This document shows positions 57,029 to 64,000 of a DNA stretch of 64,000 bases, one piece after another. Source of the stretch: Paraburkholderia polaris (GTDB lineage: Bacteria > Pseudomonadota > Gammaproteobacteria > Burkholderiales > Burkholderiaceae); assembly GCF_012927345.1 (NCBI RefSeq), contig NZ_JABBGJ010000009.1, positions 148,351 through 212,350 of the forward strand. Reading direction: 5' to 3'. The notes beneath the pieces were generated by a model. That model searched no databases, was not told where the DNA came from, and saw only the letters and a list, made by a program, of their open reading frames with translations. How positions within the stretch are numbered: the stretch's first letter is position 1; the number at the start of each line of letters is the position of its first letter. Both the position numbers and the translations under genes were made by a program.

Positions 57029-58624
57029 ATGGCTGTCCATACCGCGGCCCACCACTCGAGTGGGCAAGTTTTACCTTTCCGCGAATCGCTACTGGCGATG
57101 CTCGGCGTTTCGTTCGTTTCGATGCTGGTCGCTCTCGACCAGACGGTGGTCGGCACCGCGTTGCCCACCATCGTCGCGGAACTGAAAGGTTTCGAGCTCT
57201 ACGCGTGGGTCGCCACGTTGTATTTGCTGACCTCGGTGATCACCGTGCCGATCTTCGGCCGCCTCGGCGATTATTACGGGCGCAAGCCCTTCGTGATCGC
57301 ATCGATCGTCGTGTTCACCGCGGCGTCGGTGCTCTGCGGCGCAGCCAATAACATGCTGTTTCTCGTGCTCGCGCGCGGCTTGCAGGGCATCGGCGGCGGC
57401 ATGCTGGTCGGCACCGCCTTCGCCTGCATTCCTGATCTCTTTCCCGACTCGGTCGTGCGCCTGCGCTGGCAGGTGCTGATGAGTTCGGCGTTCGGCATTG
57501 CGAACGCAGTGGGGCCATCGCTCGGCGGGTTCCTCACGCAGTACTACGGCTGGCGTTCGGTGTTTTATGTGAATCTGCCGGTCGGTCTACTGTCGCTATT
57601 TTTCGTCTGGCGCTTTCTGCCGCATCTGCGGCACATCGAGCACGAGGGCAAGATGCGGCTCGATTGGCCTGGCGCGCTGCTAATCGCGGTGGCGCTCGGC
57701 TCGTTGCAATTGTTCGTCGAGTTGCTGCCGAAGCACGGCGTCACGTTGAGCGCCTTCGCGCTGCTCGCGTTGAGCGTCGCTTCGGCATACGGGTTGTGGC
57801 AGTGGGAAAAGCGCTGCCCGACGGCGATTCTGCCGGTGGATATGTTTCGTAATCGCAGCCTGTCCGCGCTCTTCACGCTCGCCGTGCTGGGCGGCTTCAC
57901 GATGTTCTCGTTACTGTTCTACGCACCGTTGCTGTTCCAGGGCGGCTTCGGGATGTCGCCGAAAGATGCGGGGCTCGTCATTACGCCGCTCGTCGTGTTC
58001 ATCACGATCGGCAGTATCGCCAACGGCCGTATCGTCTCGCGTGTGCGCAATCCGAATCTGATGCTGTACATCGGCTTCGCGCTGGTGGCGCTGGCGTGCC
58101 TCGGCGTGGTCGTCGCGACGCGGTCCATGCCGCAATGGTTGCTGATGTCGTTCATGGTGCTCGGCGGCCTCGGCCTCGGCTTCGTGATGCCGAATCTGAC
58201 GATCTTTGCGCAGCAGACTGCGGGCCGCGAACATCTTGGCATCGCCACCGCGCTGCTGCAGTCGCTGCGGATGATCGGCGGGATGATCGGCACGGCGCTA
58301 ACCGGCACGTTGATTAGCCATATGTACGCGAGCGGCGTGCGCAGCGCGCTGGAAAACGATCACGCGTCGCAATGGTTCTCCGATCTTGGCGACCCGCAAA
58401 TCCTGATCAATCGCGACGCGCAAGCCACTTTGCTCGGGCAGTTGACGCATGCGGGGCACAACGGCGCGATGCTGCTCGAGAGTGCGCGCGAGGCGCTCGT
58501 CGCGGCGATTCATCTGGGTCTCGCGCTGGCGGCGATCATCGCCGTGGTGTCCGTGTGGCAAAGCCGCCGTGTGCCGCCGATCAAGCTCCAGCGCAAGCTC
58601 GAGCCGGTGATTCACGCGGATTGA
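57029..58624 (+). CDS. DHA2-family (EmrB/QacA) multidrug MFS exporter
   Basis: About 531 residues from ATG 57029; a TTG at 56996 would read through the operator. Fourteen helices fit DHA2. Signatures: SMLVALDQTVVGTALPTIVAEL (helix 1, motif D1-like), GRLGDYYGRKPFVI (motif A), and GPSLGGFLTQYYGWRSVFYVNLP (motif C and following), all diagnostic of this group. Proton-driven drug export across the inner membrane. No EmrA-type adaptor is adjacent. The MarR gene follows 31 bp later. Confidence 0.9.
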   Translation: MAVHTAAHHSSGQVLPFRESLLAMLGVSFVSMLVALDQTVVGTALPTIVAELKGFELYAWVATLYLLTSVITVPIFGRLGDYYGRKPFVIASIVVFTAASVLCGAANNMLFLVLARGLQGIGGGMLVGTAFACIPDLFPDSVVRLRWQVLMSSAFGIANAVGPSLGGFLTQYYGWRSVFYVNLPVGLLSLFFVWRFLPHLRHIEHEGKMRLDWPGALLIAVALGSLQLFVELLPKHGVTLSAFALLALSVASAYGLWQWEKRCPTAILPVDMFRNRSLSALFTLAVLGGFTMFSLLFYAPLLFQGGFGMSPKDAGLVITPLVVFITIGSIANGRIVSRVRNPNLMLYIGFALVALACLGVVVATRSMPQWLLMSFMVLGGLGLGFVMPNLTIFAQQTAGREHLGIATALLQSLRMIGGMIGTALTGTLISHMYASGVRSALENDHASQWFSDLGDPQILINRDAQATLLGQLTHAGHNGAMLLESAREALVAAIHLGLALAAIIAVVSVWQSRRVPPIKLQRKLEPVIHAD

Positions 58625-58655
58625 TTTTTTAGCCTTACCGTTTTACTGACAGATC

Positions 58656-59159
58656 ATGGAAGAACAGGACCGCGTCGCCGTCATGCAGCAATTCGGCCGC
58701 ACTTATCGGGCGTTCATGTCGGCGTTCGAGGCCCACGTTGGCCAGCCGTTACCGCGCTGGCGCATTCTGCTCGCGCTGCACGAGCAGGCCGGCGAGTCGT
58801 CGCAGAAGCGGCTGGTCGAGCGCTTGCGTGTCGATCCAGGCGCGCTCACGCGTCAATTGAAAACACTCGAAGGTTTGGGCTGGATTGCTCGCAGCATGGA
58901 CACGCGCGATAACCGCGTGACCAATGTGCGTTTGACCGAAGCGGGGCAGTCGGCGACTGAAGCCAGCCTGCCGCGCCGCAACGCTTTTTTGCACGACACG
59001 ATGGCGGCGTTGCCGGACGACGCGCTGAGCGCGCTGTCGGGGGCTTTGAAGATGCTGGAAGTGCGGATCGGCGAAGTGGCAGCGACGGCTAACGCTGCAG
59101 GCGCGTCGGCTTCCGAGGTGTCCGACACGGCGGAGGCCGGCCCGGCGCGCCAAGCTTAA
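58656..59159 (+). CDS. MarR-family transcriptional regulator
   Basis: A 167-residue MarR protein with the winged helix at about 30-110 (PRWRILLALHEQAGESSQKR; GALTRQLKTLEGLGWI; DTRDNRVTNVRLTEAG). The C-terminal tail is alanine-rich and probably disordered. Encoded after the DHA2 exporter, it likely represses the pair via the dyad at 57000-57011. Confidence 0.9.
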   Translation: MEEQDRVAVMQQFGRTYRAFMSAFEAHVGQPLPRWRILLALHEQAGESSQKRLVERLRVDPGALTRQLKTLEGLGWIARSMDTRDNRVTNVRLTEAGQSATEASLPRRNAFLHDTMAALPDDALSALSGALKMLEVRIGEVAATANAAGASASEVSDTAEAGPARQA

Positions 59160-59293
59160 GCCTGACTCAAGGTGGCGGCGAATGCTGGAGCGGCCGGCGC
59201 GGATGTGCCCAAACTTCGGCACGCCTAGGACGCGCCCGGCGGCCGAAATTCAGCGGAGATCGAGCGCGCCTATTGAGCGGCAACGCTGCAACG

Positions 59294-59328
59294 AACGGCG
59301 CGCCACCTTGCGGTGAAGCGCGCCGTTT
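59294..59328. terminator. bidirectional terminator between marR and the deaminase gene
   Basis: Stem AACGGCGCGC (59294-59303) and GCGCGCCGTT (59318-59327), with inner CACC/GGTG pairing. T-tracts are short, so strength is uncertain. Confidence 0.6.
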
Positions 59329-59337
59329 GCATCAAGA

Positions 59338-60615
59338 TCAGAAGAACGTTTCAATCACTTCGGTGACGCGGTACGACGGATCGACCACCAGCACCTGACG
59401 CCATTTGTCGAATGTCAGGCACGGATGCGAGATGTCGAACGCAATCATGTCGCCCACCTTCAGATCGGCGCCCGCGGGAATCCGCAGATACGCGTGCTGA
59501 TCCATCAAGCCGAAAATCTCCCAGCCTTCGCTCGCCGCGATATCGCGCGGCGCTTCGGTGCCCGGACGATAGTGGCGCGACGGTTCCGGCATGCCCGCGT
59601 CGAAAGCGGAATCGCGTTTGCCGAGGCCGATGATTGCGCGATCCGGTTCCGGAATCGATTGCACATAAGCCCACAGTTGCAGCGCCGGCAACAGGCCTTC
59701 GCCCATTTTCTTCGCGACCGGATTGCGCGCGAAGATGTCTGTTTGCGCCTTGCGGTAGATGCCGACGTCATGCGTCAGATAGCAGCCGGGCCGCAGCACG
59801 ACTTCGACCTTGCCGGTCTCCGAGGCCTTCACGAATTCTTCCGCGACCACGTCGTACCAGGCCGAGCCGGCGCCGGACAAAACGGCGGGCGTGCGGGCAA
59901 AACGTCCTTCCTCGACAAGCGCACGCGTCACGGCGACGGCGCTCTGCAGGAACTCGCGCACTTCGTGTTCTTCTTTCAGCACGCCTTCATATAACTCGAC
60001 GCCCGCCAGCTTCAACACATCCGGATAACGTGCGATCGCCTCGAGCACCGCGTTGCGCTGCGCTTCGTCGCGCACGCCGGTGCGGCCGCCCGGCACGCCG
60101 AGCTCGAGCAATACTTGCAATGGCTTGCGTACCGACGTGAAAAACTGGCCCAGTTGCTCGACGCCTTCGACCGAATCGACGAGGCAGAAGAACTCGAAAT
60201 CAGGATCGCTCAGCAACTCGGCGACCATCATCATGTTGCGGCGGCCGACCAGCTGATTGGCCATCAGAATCCGCGACACGCCGCCGTGATACGCCGCGCG
60301 CACCTGATGCGCGGTGGCGAGCGTGATGCCCCATGCGCCGGTTTCGAGCTGACGGCGAAACAGTTGCGGCGCCATGGTGGTTTTGCCGTGCGGCGCGAGC
60401 TTGACGCCGTATTCCGCGACGAACGCCTGCATCCACTTCAGATTGTGCTCCACACGATCCGCGTATAGCACGGCAGCGGGCAGGCTCACGTCTTCGTTCA
60501 GCAGGTTCCACTCGAGGCGCGGGACATCCGTGAGTTGGATACTGGCGCCCGGAACCATGCCCAAGCCCTTGCTATAAGGATCAATCGTTGCGCCCTGATA
60601 GTTTGTAACTTTCAT
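59338..60615 (-). CDS. PLP-dependent D-threonine aldolase/D-serine dehydratase-like amino-acid deaminase
   Basis: ATG 60615 (MKVTNYQGATIDPYSKG) follows GGGAGAC and gives 425 residues. It has the alanine-racemase N-terminal barrel with the PLP lysine in LAPHGKTTMAP (about 78) and a C-terminal DSD-type domain with metal-site residues His and Cys in FDISHPCLTFDKW (about 403-406). This group removes ammonia from, or cleaves, D-hydroxy amino acids. Divergent from an RpiR regulator and a D-aminoacylase, which supports D-amino-acid catabolism. Confidence 0.85.
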   Translation of the reverse strand: MKVTNYQGATIDPYSKGLGMVPGASIQLTDVPRLEWNLLNEDVSLPAAVLYADRVEHNLKWMQAFVAEYGVKLAPHGKTTMAPQLFRRQLETGAWGITLATAHQVRAAYHGGVSRILMANQLVGRRNMMMVAELLSDPDFEFFCLVDSVEGVEQLGQFFTSVRKPLQVLLELGVPGGRTGVRDEAQRNAVLEAIARYPDVLKLAGVELYEGVLKEEHEVREFLQSAVAVTRALVEEGRFARTPAVLSGAGSAWYDVVAEEFVKASETGKVEVVLRPGCYLTHDVGIYRKAQTDIFARNPVAKKMGEGLLPALQLWAYVQSIPEPDRAIIGLGKRDSAFDAGMPEPSRHYRPGTEAPRDIAASEGWEIFGLMDQHAYLRIPAGADLKVGDMIAFDISHPCLTFDKWRQVLVVDPSYRVTEVIETFF

Positions 60616-60653
60616 GTCTCCCTGCTCCATCGTCCAGTTAAATCGAATCAAAG

Positions 60654-60683
60654 TTGACTTTACTATGTTACCGAAAGTACGAT
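60654..60683 (+). promoter_or_regulatory. candidate promoter of the rpiR-deacylase-ridA operon
   Basis: TTGACT (60654-60659) and TACGAT (60678-60683) are 18 bp apart in the 145-bp divergent spacer. ACTTT/AAAGT half-sites flank the same interval and may be where the RpiR protein binds. Confidence 0.35.
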
Positions 60684-60760
60684 GGGTGAAGAAATGTTAT
60701 TTAGTACCACAGCTTGCCGGAGGCTTTTCGTAAGCCTTCGCGAGACCCCCACAGCCTGCA

Positions 60761-61651
60761 ATGAACTCAACCGCCGAACCGCTGGCCTTCGATATCGTCG
60801 CGCGCATCGCTGAGTGCGCGCCGGAACTGCGTTCGGCCGAACGTAAGGTTGCGGCGCTGATTCTGGATGATCTTACCGGCGCATCGCGCGCCAGCATTGG
60901 CGCGCTCGCCCAGCAGGCGGAGGTGAGCGTCGCGACCGTGACGCGCTTTGCCAAGGCGGTGGGTTGCCGCGATGTGCGGGAGTTGAAGCTGCGGCTCGCG
61001 CAGGCGGCCGCCGTCGGCCAGCGCTTCCTGCAAACGGGCGGACCCACCGATGCCCCCGAGCCGATCGCCACTCGCGTGTTCGACGAACTGCAGACCGCGC
61101 TTGCCCATAACCATCAACTTCTTCGCCAGGCGCCTTTAGCCGAAGCGGCGGCCGCCTTGCGCGCCGCGCGAATGATCTATGTATTCGGCATGGGCGGCGG
61201 CTCGACCGCATTGGCCGACGAAATGCGCTTCAGGCTCGTACGTCTCGGCCGGCCCGTTGCGACCTATCAGGACGGCTTGTTGCAGCGCATGGTGGCGAGC
61301 ACCGTATCGCGCGAGTGCGTGGTGATCGCGCTGTCCACCACCGGGCGCGTGCCCGAGATGGTCGAGAACTGCAAGATCGCGCGCAACTACGGGGCGACCG
61401 TGATTGCCCTGACCGCGCCGGCTTCGCCTTTGGCCAAGCTGGCCGATTGGGTGATCCCGATTGTCGCCTTCGAAACCGATTTCATTTACAAGCCATCGTC
61501 GTCGCGCTACGCGATGATGATGGCGCTCGATGTGCTCGTCACCGAACTCGCCGTCAGTCAGGGTGACGAGAGCCGCGAATTGCTGCGCCGCATGAAGCAC
61601 GCGCTCGACGCGCACCGTGGCGGCGGCGATCGACAACCGTTAGGAGACTGA
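60761..61651 (+). CDS. MurR/RpiR-family transcriptional regulator
   Basis: A 296-residue regulator. The N-terminal HTH_6 domain (about 8-85) contains RKVAALILDDLTGASRASIG and VSVATVTRFAKAVG. A SIS sugar-phosphate-type domain spans about 125-265 (YVFGMGGGSTALADE; VIALSTTGRVPEMVENCKIA). The gene ends 3 bp before the deacylase. It likely senses a metabolite of the D-amino-acid pathway and controls both divergent units. Confidence 0.9.
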   Translation: MNSTAEPLAFDIVARIAECAPELRSAERKVAALILDDLTGASRASIGALAQQAEVSVATVTRFAKAVGCRDVRELKLRLAQAAAVGQRFLQTGGPTDAPEPIATRVFDELQTALAHNHQLLRQAPLAEAAAALRAARMIYVFGMGGGSTALADEMRFRLVRLGRPVATYQDGLLQRMVASTVSRECVVIALSTTGRVPEMVENCKIARNYGATVIALTAPASPLAKLADWVIPIVAFETDFIYKPSSSRYAMMMALDVLVTELAVSQGDESRELLRRMKHALDAHRGGGDRQPLGD

Positions 61652-61654
61652 TCC

Positions 61655-63136
61655 ATGCATTCGCATCCCGAAGCCGCCGATACGCTGATCGTCGGCGCGC
61701 AACTGTACGATGGCACGGGCGCGCCGCCGGTCGAACGCGACGTCGCGATCCGTGACGGTCGCATTGCCGCGATCGGCAATCTGTCGAACTGGCTCGCGGA
61801 AGAGGTAATCGAGGCCAATGGCCGCGCGCTGGCGCCGGGCTTCATCGACGTTCATACGCATGACGACACGCACGTGATCCAATCGCCGCAGATGTTGCCG
61901 AAGATCACTCAGGGCGTGACGACGGTGATCGTCGGCAATTGCGGGATCAGCGCGTCACCGGTTTCGTTGAAGGGCGATCCGCCCGATCCGATGAACCTGC
62001 TCGGCGAGCGTGACGCGTTCCAATACCCGACTTTCGCTGCGTACGTCGAAGCGGTGAACGCGGCGCGCCCTGCGGTGAATGTCGGCGCGTTAATTGGGCA
62101 CACGGCGTTGCGCAGCAATCAGATGGACCGGCTCGATCGCGCGGCGACGGCCGAGGAAATCGACGGAATGCGCGCGCAGCTCGAAGAGGCGTTGTCGAAC
62201 GGGGCGTTGGGCCTGAGCTCGGGACTCGCGTACGGCTCCGCCTTCTCCGCACCGACCGAAGAAGTGATGGCGCTGGCGGAGCCGCTGGCCGCCGCAGGCG
62301 CGCTTTACACAACGCACATGCGCACCGAGTTTGACGCGATTCTCGACGCGATGGACGAAGCGTATCGGGTGGGCCGTCACGCGCATGTGCCGGTGGTGAT
62401 TTCGCATCTGAAGTGTGCGGGGCCATCGAACTGGGGGCGTAGTGAGGAGGTGCTGAAGTCGCTGGAAGGCGCGCGTCGTTTGCAGCCGATCGGCTGCGAC
62501 TGCTATCCGTACAACCGCAGTTCGTCGACGCTCGACGTGAAGCAGGTGACGGGCGACATTGACATCACGATCACATGGTCGGAGCCGCATCCCGAGATGG
62601 CGGGCAAGCTGATCAAGGAAATTGCCGCTGAGTGGTGCGTTACGCAGCAGGAGGCGGGCAAGCGCTTGCAGCCGGCGGGCGCGGTGTATCACAACATGTC
62701 CGAGGACGACGTGCGGCGGATTCTGTCGCATCCCGCAACGATGGTCGGCTCAGATGGTTTGCCGAACGATCCGCTGCCGCATCCGCGTTTGTGGGGCGCG
62801 TTTCCGCGCGTGCTCGGCCACTACGCGCGCGATGCGAAGTTGCTGCCGCTCGAAGAGGCGGTGCGCAAGATGACCAGTTTGTCGGCGCACCGGTTTGGTT
62901 TGGCGCAGCGAGGCGAGGTGCATATCGGTTATCACGCGGATCTGGTGTTGTTCGACCCGGCCAGGGTTCGCGACGCGGCGACGTTCGAGAATCCGCAACA
63001 GGCGGCCGATGGCATCGATGCGGTGTGGGTGAACGGCGTGTTGACTTACCGCGATGGAGCGGTGACTGGCGAGCGGGCAGGGCATTTTGTGGCGCGCGGC
63101 GCGGCGTCGAAGGGTGATGCGCACGGCGCGTTTTGA
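61655..63136 (+). CDS. N-acyl-D-amino-acid deacylase (D-aminoacylase)
   Basis: A 493-residue amidohydrolase-superfamily enzyme. Metal and active-site elements: GFIDVHTHDD (about 63-72), Cys in VGNCGISASPV (about 97), His in YTTHMRTEFD (about 217), His in VVISHLKC (about 249), and Asp in MVGSDGLPNDPLPHPRLWG (about 364). It hydrolyses N-acyl-D-amino acids to the free D-amino acid and a carboxylate. The product could feed the divergent PLP enzyme. GGAG precedes the ATG. Confidence 0.92.
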   Translation: MHSHPEAADTLIVGAQLYDGTGAPPVERDVAIRDGRIAAIGNLSNWLAEEVIEANGRALAPGFIDVHTHDDTHVIQSPQMLPKITQGVTTVIVGNCGISASPVSLKGDPPDPMNLLGERDAFQYPTFAAYVEAVNAARPAVNVGALIGHTALRSNQMDRLDRAATAEEIDGMRAQLEEALSNGALGLSSGLAYGSAFSAPTEEVMALAEPLAAAGALYTTHMRTEFDAILDAMDEAYRVGRHAHVPVVISHLKCAGPSNWGRSEEVLKSLEGARRLQPIGCDCYPYNRSSSTLDVKQVTGDIDITITWSEPHPEMAGKLIKEIAAEWCVTQQEAGKRLQPAGAVYHNMSEDDVRRILSHPATMVGSDGLPNDPLPHPRLWGAFPRVLGHYARDAKLLPLEEAVRKMTSLSAHRFGLAQRGEVHIGYHADLVLFDPARVRDAATFENPQQAADGIDAVWVNGVLTYRDGAVTGERAGHFVARGAASKGDAHGAF

Positions 63137-63202
63137 TTTTGGTTTTCTGATCAATGCGGCATGCGTATTCGTTGGCGCGTGCCGGACTTTTAAAGGAGTT
63201 GG

Positions 63203-63592
63203 ATGATGAAGCGATATGGCGTTGAAGGCGGCAAGGGTACCGGTGGTCAACATATGCCCTTTGCTCGGGCAGTCGAAGCGGATGGCTGGTTGTTCGTTTC
63301 CGGGCAGACGCCGATGGAAAACGGTGAGGTGATCAACGGTGGCATCGTTGAGCAATCGCACAAGGCGATTCAGAACGTGTTCGCTATTTTGAAGGAAGCG
63401 GGCTATGGAGCGGAGCACGTCGTTCGTTGCGGCGTGTGGCTCGACGATCCGCGTGACTTTGCTTCTTTCAACAAGGTTTTTCGCGAGTACTTTGGCGAGA
63501 ATCCGCCGGCTCGGGCTTGTGTGGTTTCTTCGATGGTGATTGATTGTAGGGTCGAGGTTGATTGCGTCGCTTATAAGAAGCCTTCTGCGTAG
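63203..63592 (+). CDS. RidA family (reactive intermediate deaminase) protein
   Basis: A 129-residue RidA/YjgF-type protein; AAAGGAGTTGG precedes tandem ATGs at 63203 and 63206. Signatures: FARAVEADGWLFVSGQTPM, QSHKAIQNVFAILKEAGYG, and the Arg in NPPARACVVSSM that binds the substrate carboxylate. RidA hydrolyses 2-aminoacrylate and other enamines made by PLP-dependent dehydratases, which suits its place beside the D-amino-acid enzyme. Confidence 0.9.
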   Translation: MMKRYGVEGGKGTGGQHMPFARAVEADGWLFVSGQTPMENGEVINGGIVEQSHKAIQNVFAILKEAGYGAEHVVRCGVWLDDPRDFASFNKVFREYFGENPPARACVVSSMVIDCRVEVDCVAYKKPSA

Positions 63593-63647
63593 AGGTTTTT
63601 TGGGGTTGGGATTTACGGCGCTTTGTTTGTCTGTAGTTGTGGGTTTG

Positions 63648-63722
63648 GTGCCTTTCCTTGATTTGTTAGTGGTCTATTAGCGTTCGCCCCTGTGCGGGGC
63701 AGGCACTTACTTTCTTTGCCGC
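63648..63722. repeat. dispersed Burkholderiales repeat, copy 3
   Basis: GCCTTTCCTTGATTT, TTAGTGGTCTATTAGCG, CCCCTGTGCGGGG and ACTTACTTTCTTTGCC occur in series. Its first half matches 29160-29222 and its second half matches part of 31493-31592. It lies between ridA and the IS3 fragment. Confidence 0.65.
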
Positions 63723-63754
63723 GGTGTGTGTCAAGGTAGTTGTCGCGTGAACCG

Positions 63755-64000
63755 TTACGCTGCGTGCTTATACATTCCGGCCGAGGCGTGGGTTCGCTCC
63801 GGGTTCAGATAGACCGCGTCTGTCAGGTGCCAGTTGCGGATGGCACCTGACCAGCGTGCGGGGTTCTGCAGGCGCGCGTCTTCGTACAGCGCACGCCGTC
63901 GGGCCAGAAGCTCGTCGGCTTCGCCGCGGTGCCGCTGCCCCGGACTCACATACTTCAGGCCGCTGTGGCAGTGCTCTTCGTTGTACCACTGCACGAAGCG
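63755..64000 (-). CDS. IS3-family transposase OrfB, C-terminal part (continues past the window)
   Basis: The frame is open to the right edge (R-F-V-Q-W-Y-N-E-E-H). QWYNEEHCHSGLKYVSPGQR is the end of the rve integrase core of IS3-group transposases (W-Y-N-x4-H-S-G-L-x2-V-x-P), followed by the usual C-terminal tail with ARRRALYEDAR. About 80 residues are visible. The gene reads inward, so the IS end should lie shortly left of 63755, near the repeat. Confidence 0.85.
   Translation of the reverse strand, partial: RFVQWYNEEHCHSGLKYVSPGQRHRGEADELLARRRALYEDARLQNPARWSGAIRNWHLTDAVYLNPERTHASAGMYKHAA

Overview
The window is high-GC DNA from a beta-proteobacterium of the Burkholderiales, most likely Paraburkholderia or Burkholderia. 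I infer this from the codon use, the Porin_4-type porin, the many LysR and MFS genes, a BvgS-like sensor kinase, and a dispersed repeat I associate with Burkholderia genomes. No rRNA, tRNA or CRISPR array was seen. Both ends cut through genes: a LysE exporter on the left and an IS3-family transposase on the right.

Layout. Positions 1-10.2 kb are ordinary chromosome: LysE exporter, NUDIX hydrolase, purU, a PepSY membrane protein behind a Fur-like box, an AI-2E-type permease, uvrA, an MFS exporter and ssb. From about 10.2 to 18.5 kb lies a compact mobile element just downstream of ssb. It has six translationally coupled genes: three different tyrosine recombinases, two small putative DNA-binding/coiled-coil proteins and a RecD2-like helicase. 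A set of perfect hairpins follows the last gene. From 18.8 to 26.4 kb is a catabolic operon for a CoA-activated, probably branched or dicarboxylic, acid: MaoC hydratase, MFS transporter, MmgE/PrpD, acyl-CoA dehydrogenase, CaiB CoA-transferase, GntR regulator and CitE-like lyase. A DUF4239 protein and a chemoreceptor follow.

Positions 29.1-35.2 kb are an accessory patch of interbacterial-conflict genes and debris. It holds a LysR remnant, a putative toxin with a DUF4279 partner, a leader resembling the phage C4 antisense RNA, a Tae4 amidase effector coupled to a small membrane protein that has a paralogue next to it, and a broken PAAR-like gene. Positions 35.3-40.7 kb are one minus-strand operon for a ba3/B-type haem-copper oxidase with three extra c-type cytochromes. 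It includes a 58-residue membrane subunit that is easily missed.

Positions 41-43.5 kb hold a LysR/MFS divergent pair. Positions 43.8-51.6 kb hold a signalling cluster of three NarL/BvgA-type response regulators, an aquaporin and one large EvgS/BvgS-like hybrid kinase. Positions 51.8-59.2 kb carry a LysR regulator, a porin, a CHRD protein, an HSL-type esterase, an EcsC-family protein, and a DHA2 drug exporter with its MarR regulator. Positions 59.3-63.6 kb form a D-amino-acid cluster: a D-threonine-aldolase/D-serine-dehydratase-like enzyme, an RpiR regulator, an N-acyl-D-amino-acid deacylase and RidA. A dispersed repeat and the IS3 fragment close the window.

The main candidates for something undescribed are the three-recombinase/helicase element, the Tae4 locus with non-Tai4-like membrane partners, and the single-kinase/three-regulator cluster. 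Positions and motifs were read by eye, and family names are assigned from memory of the families without a database search.
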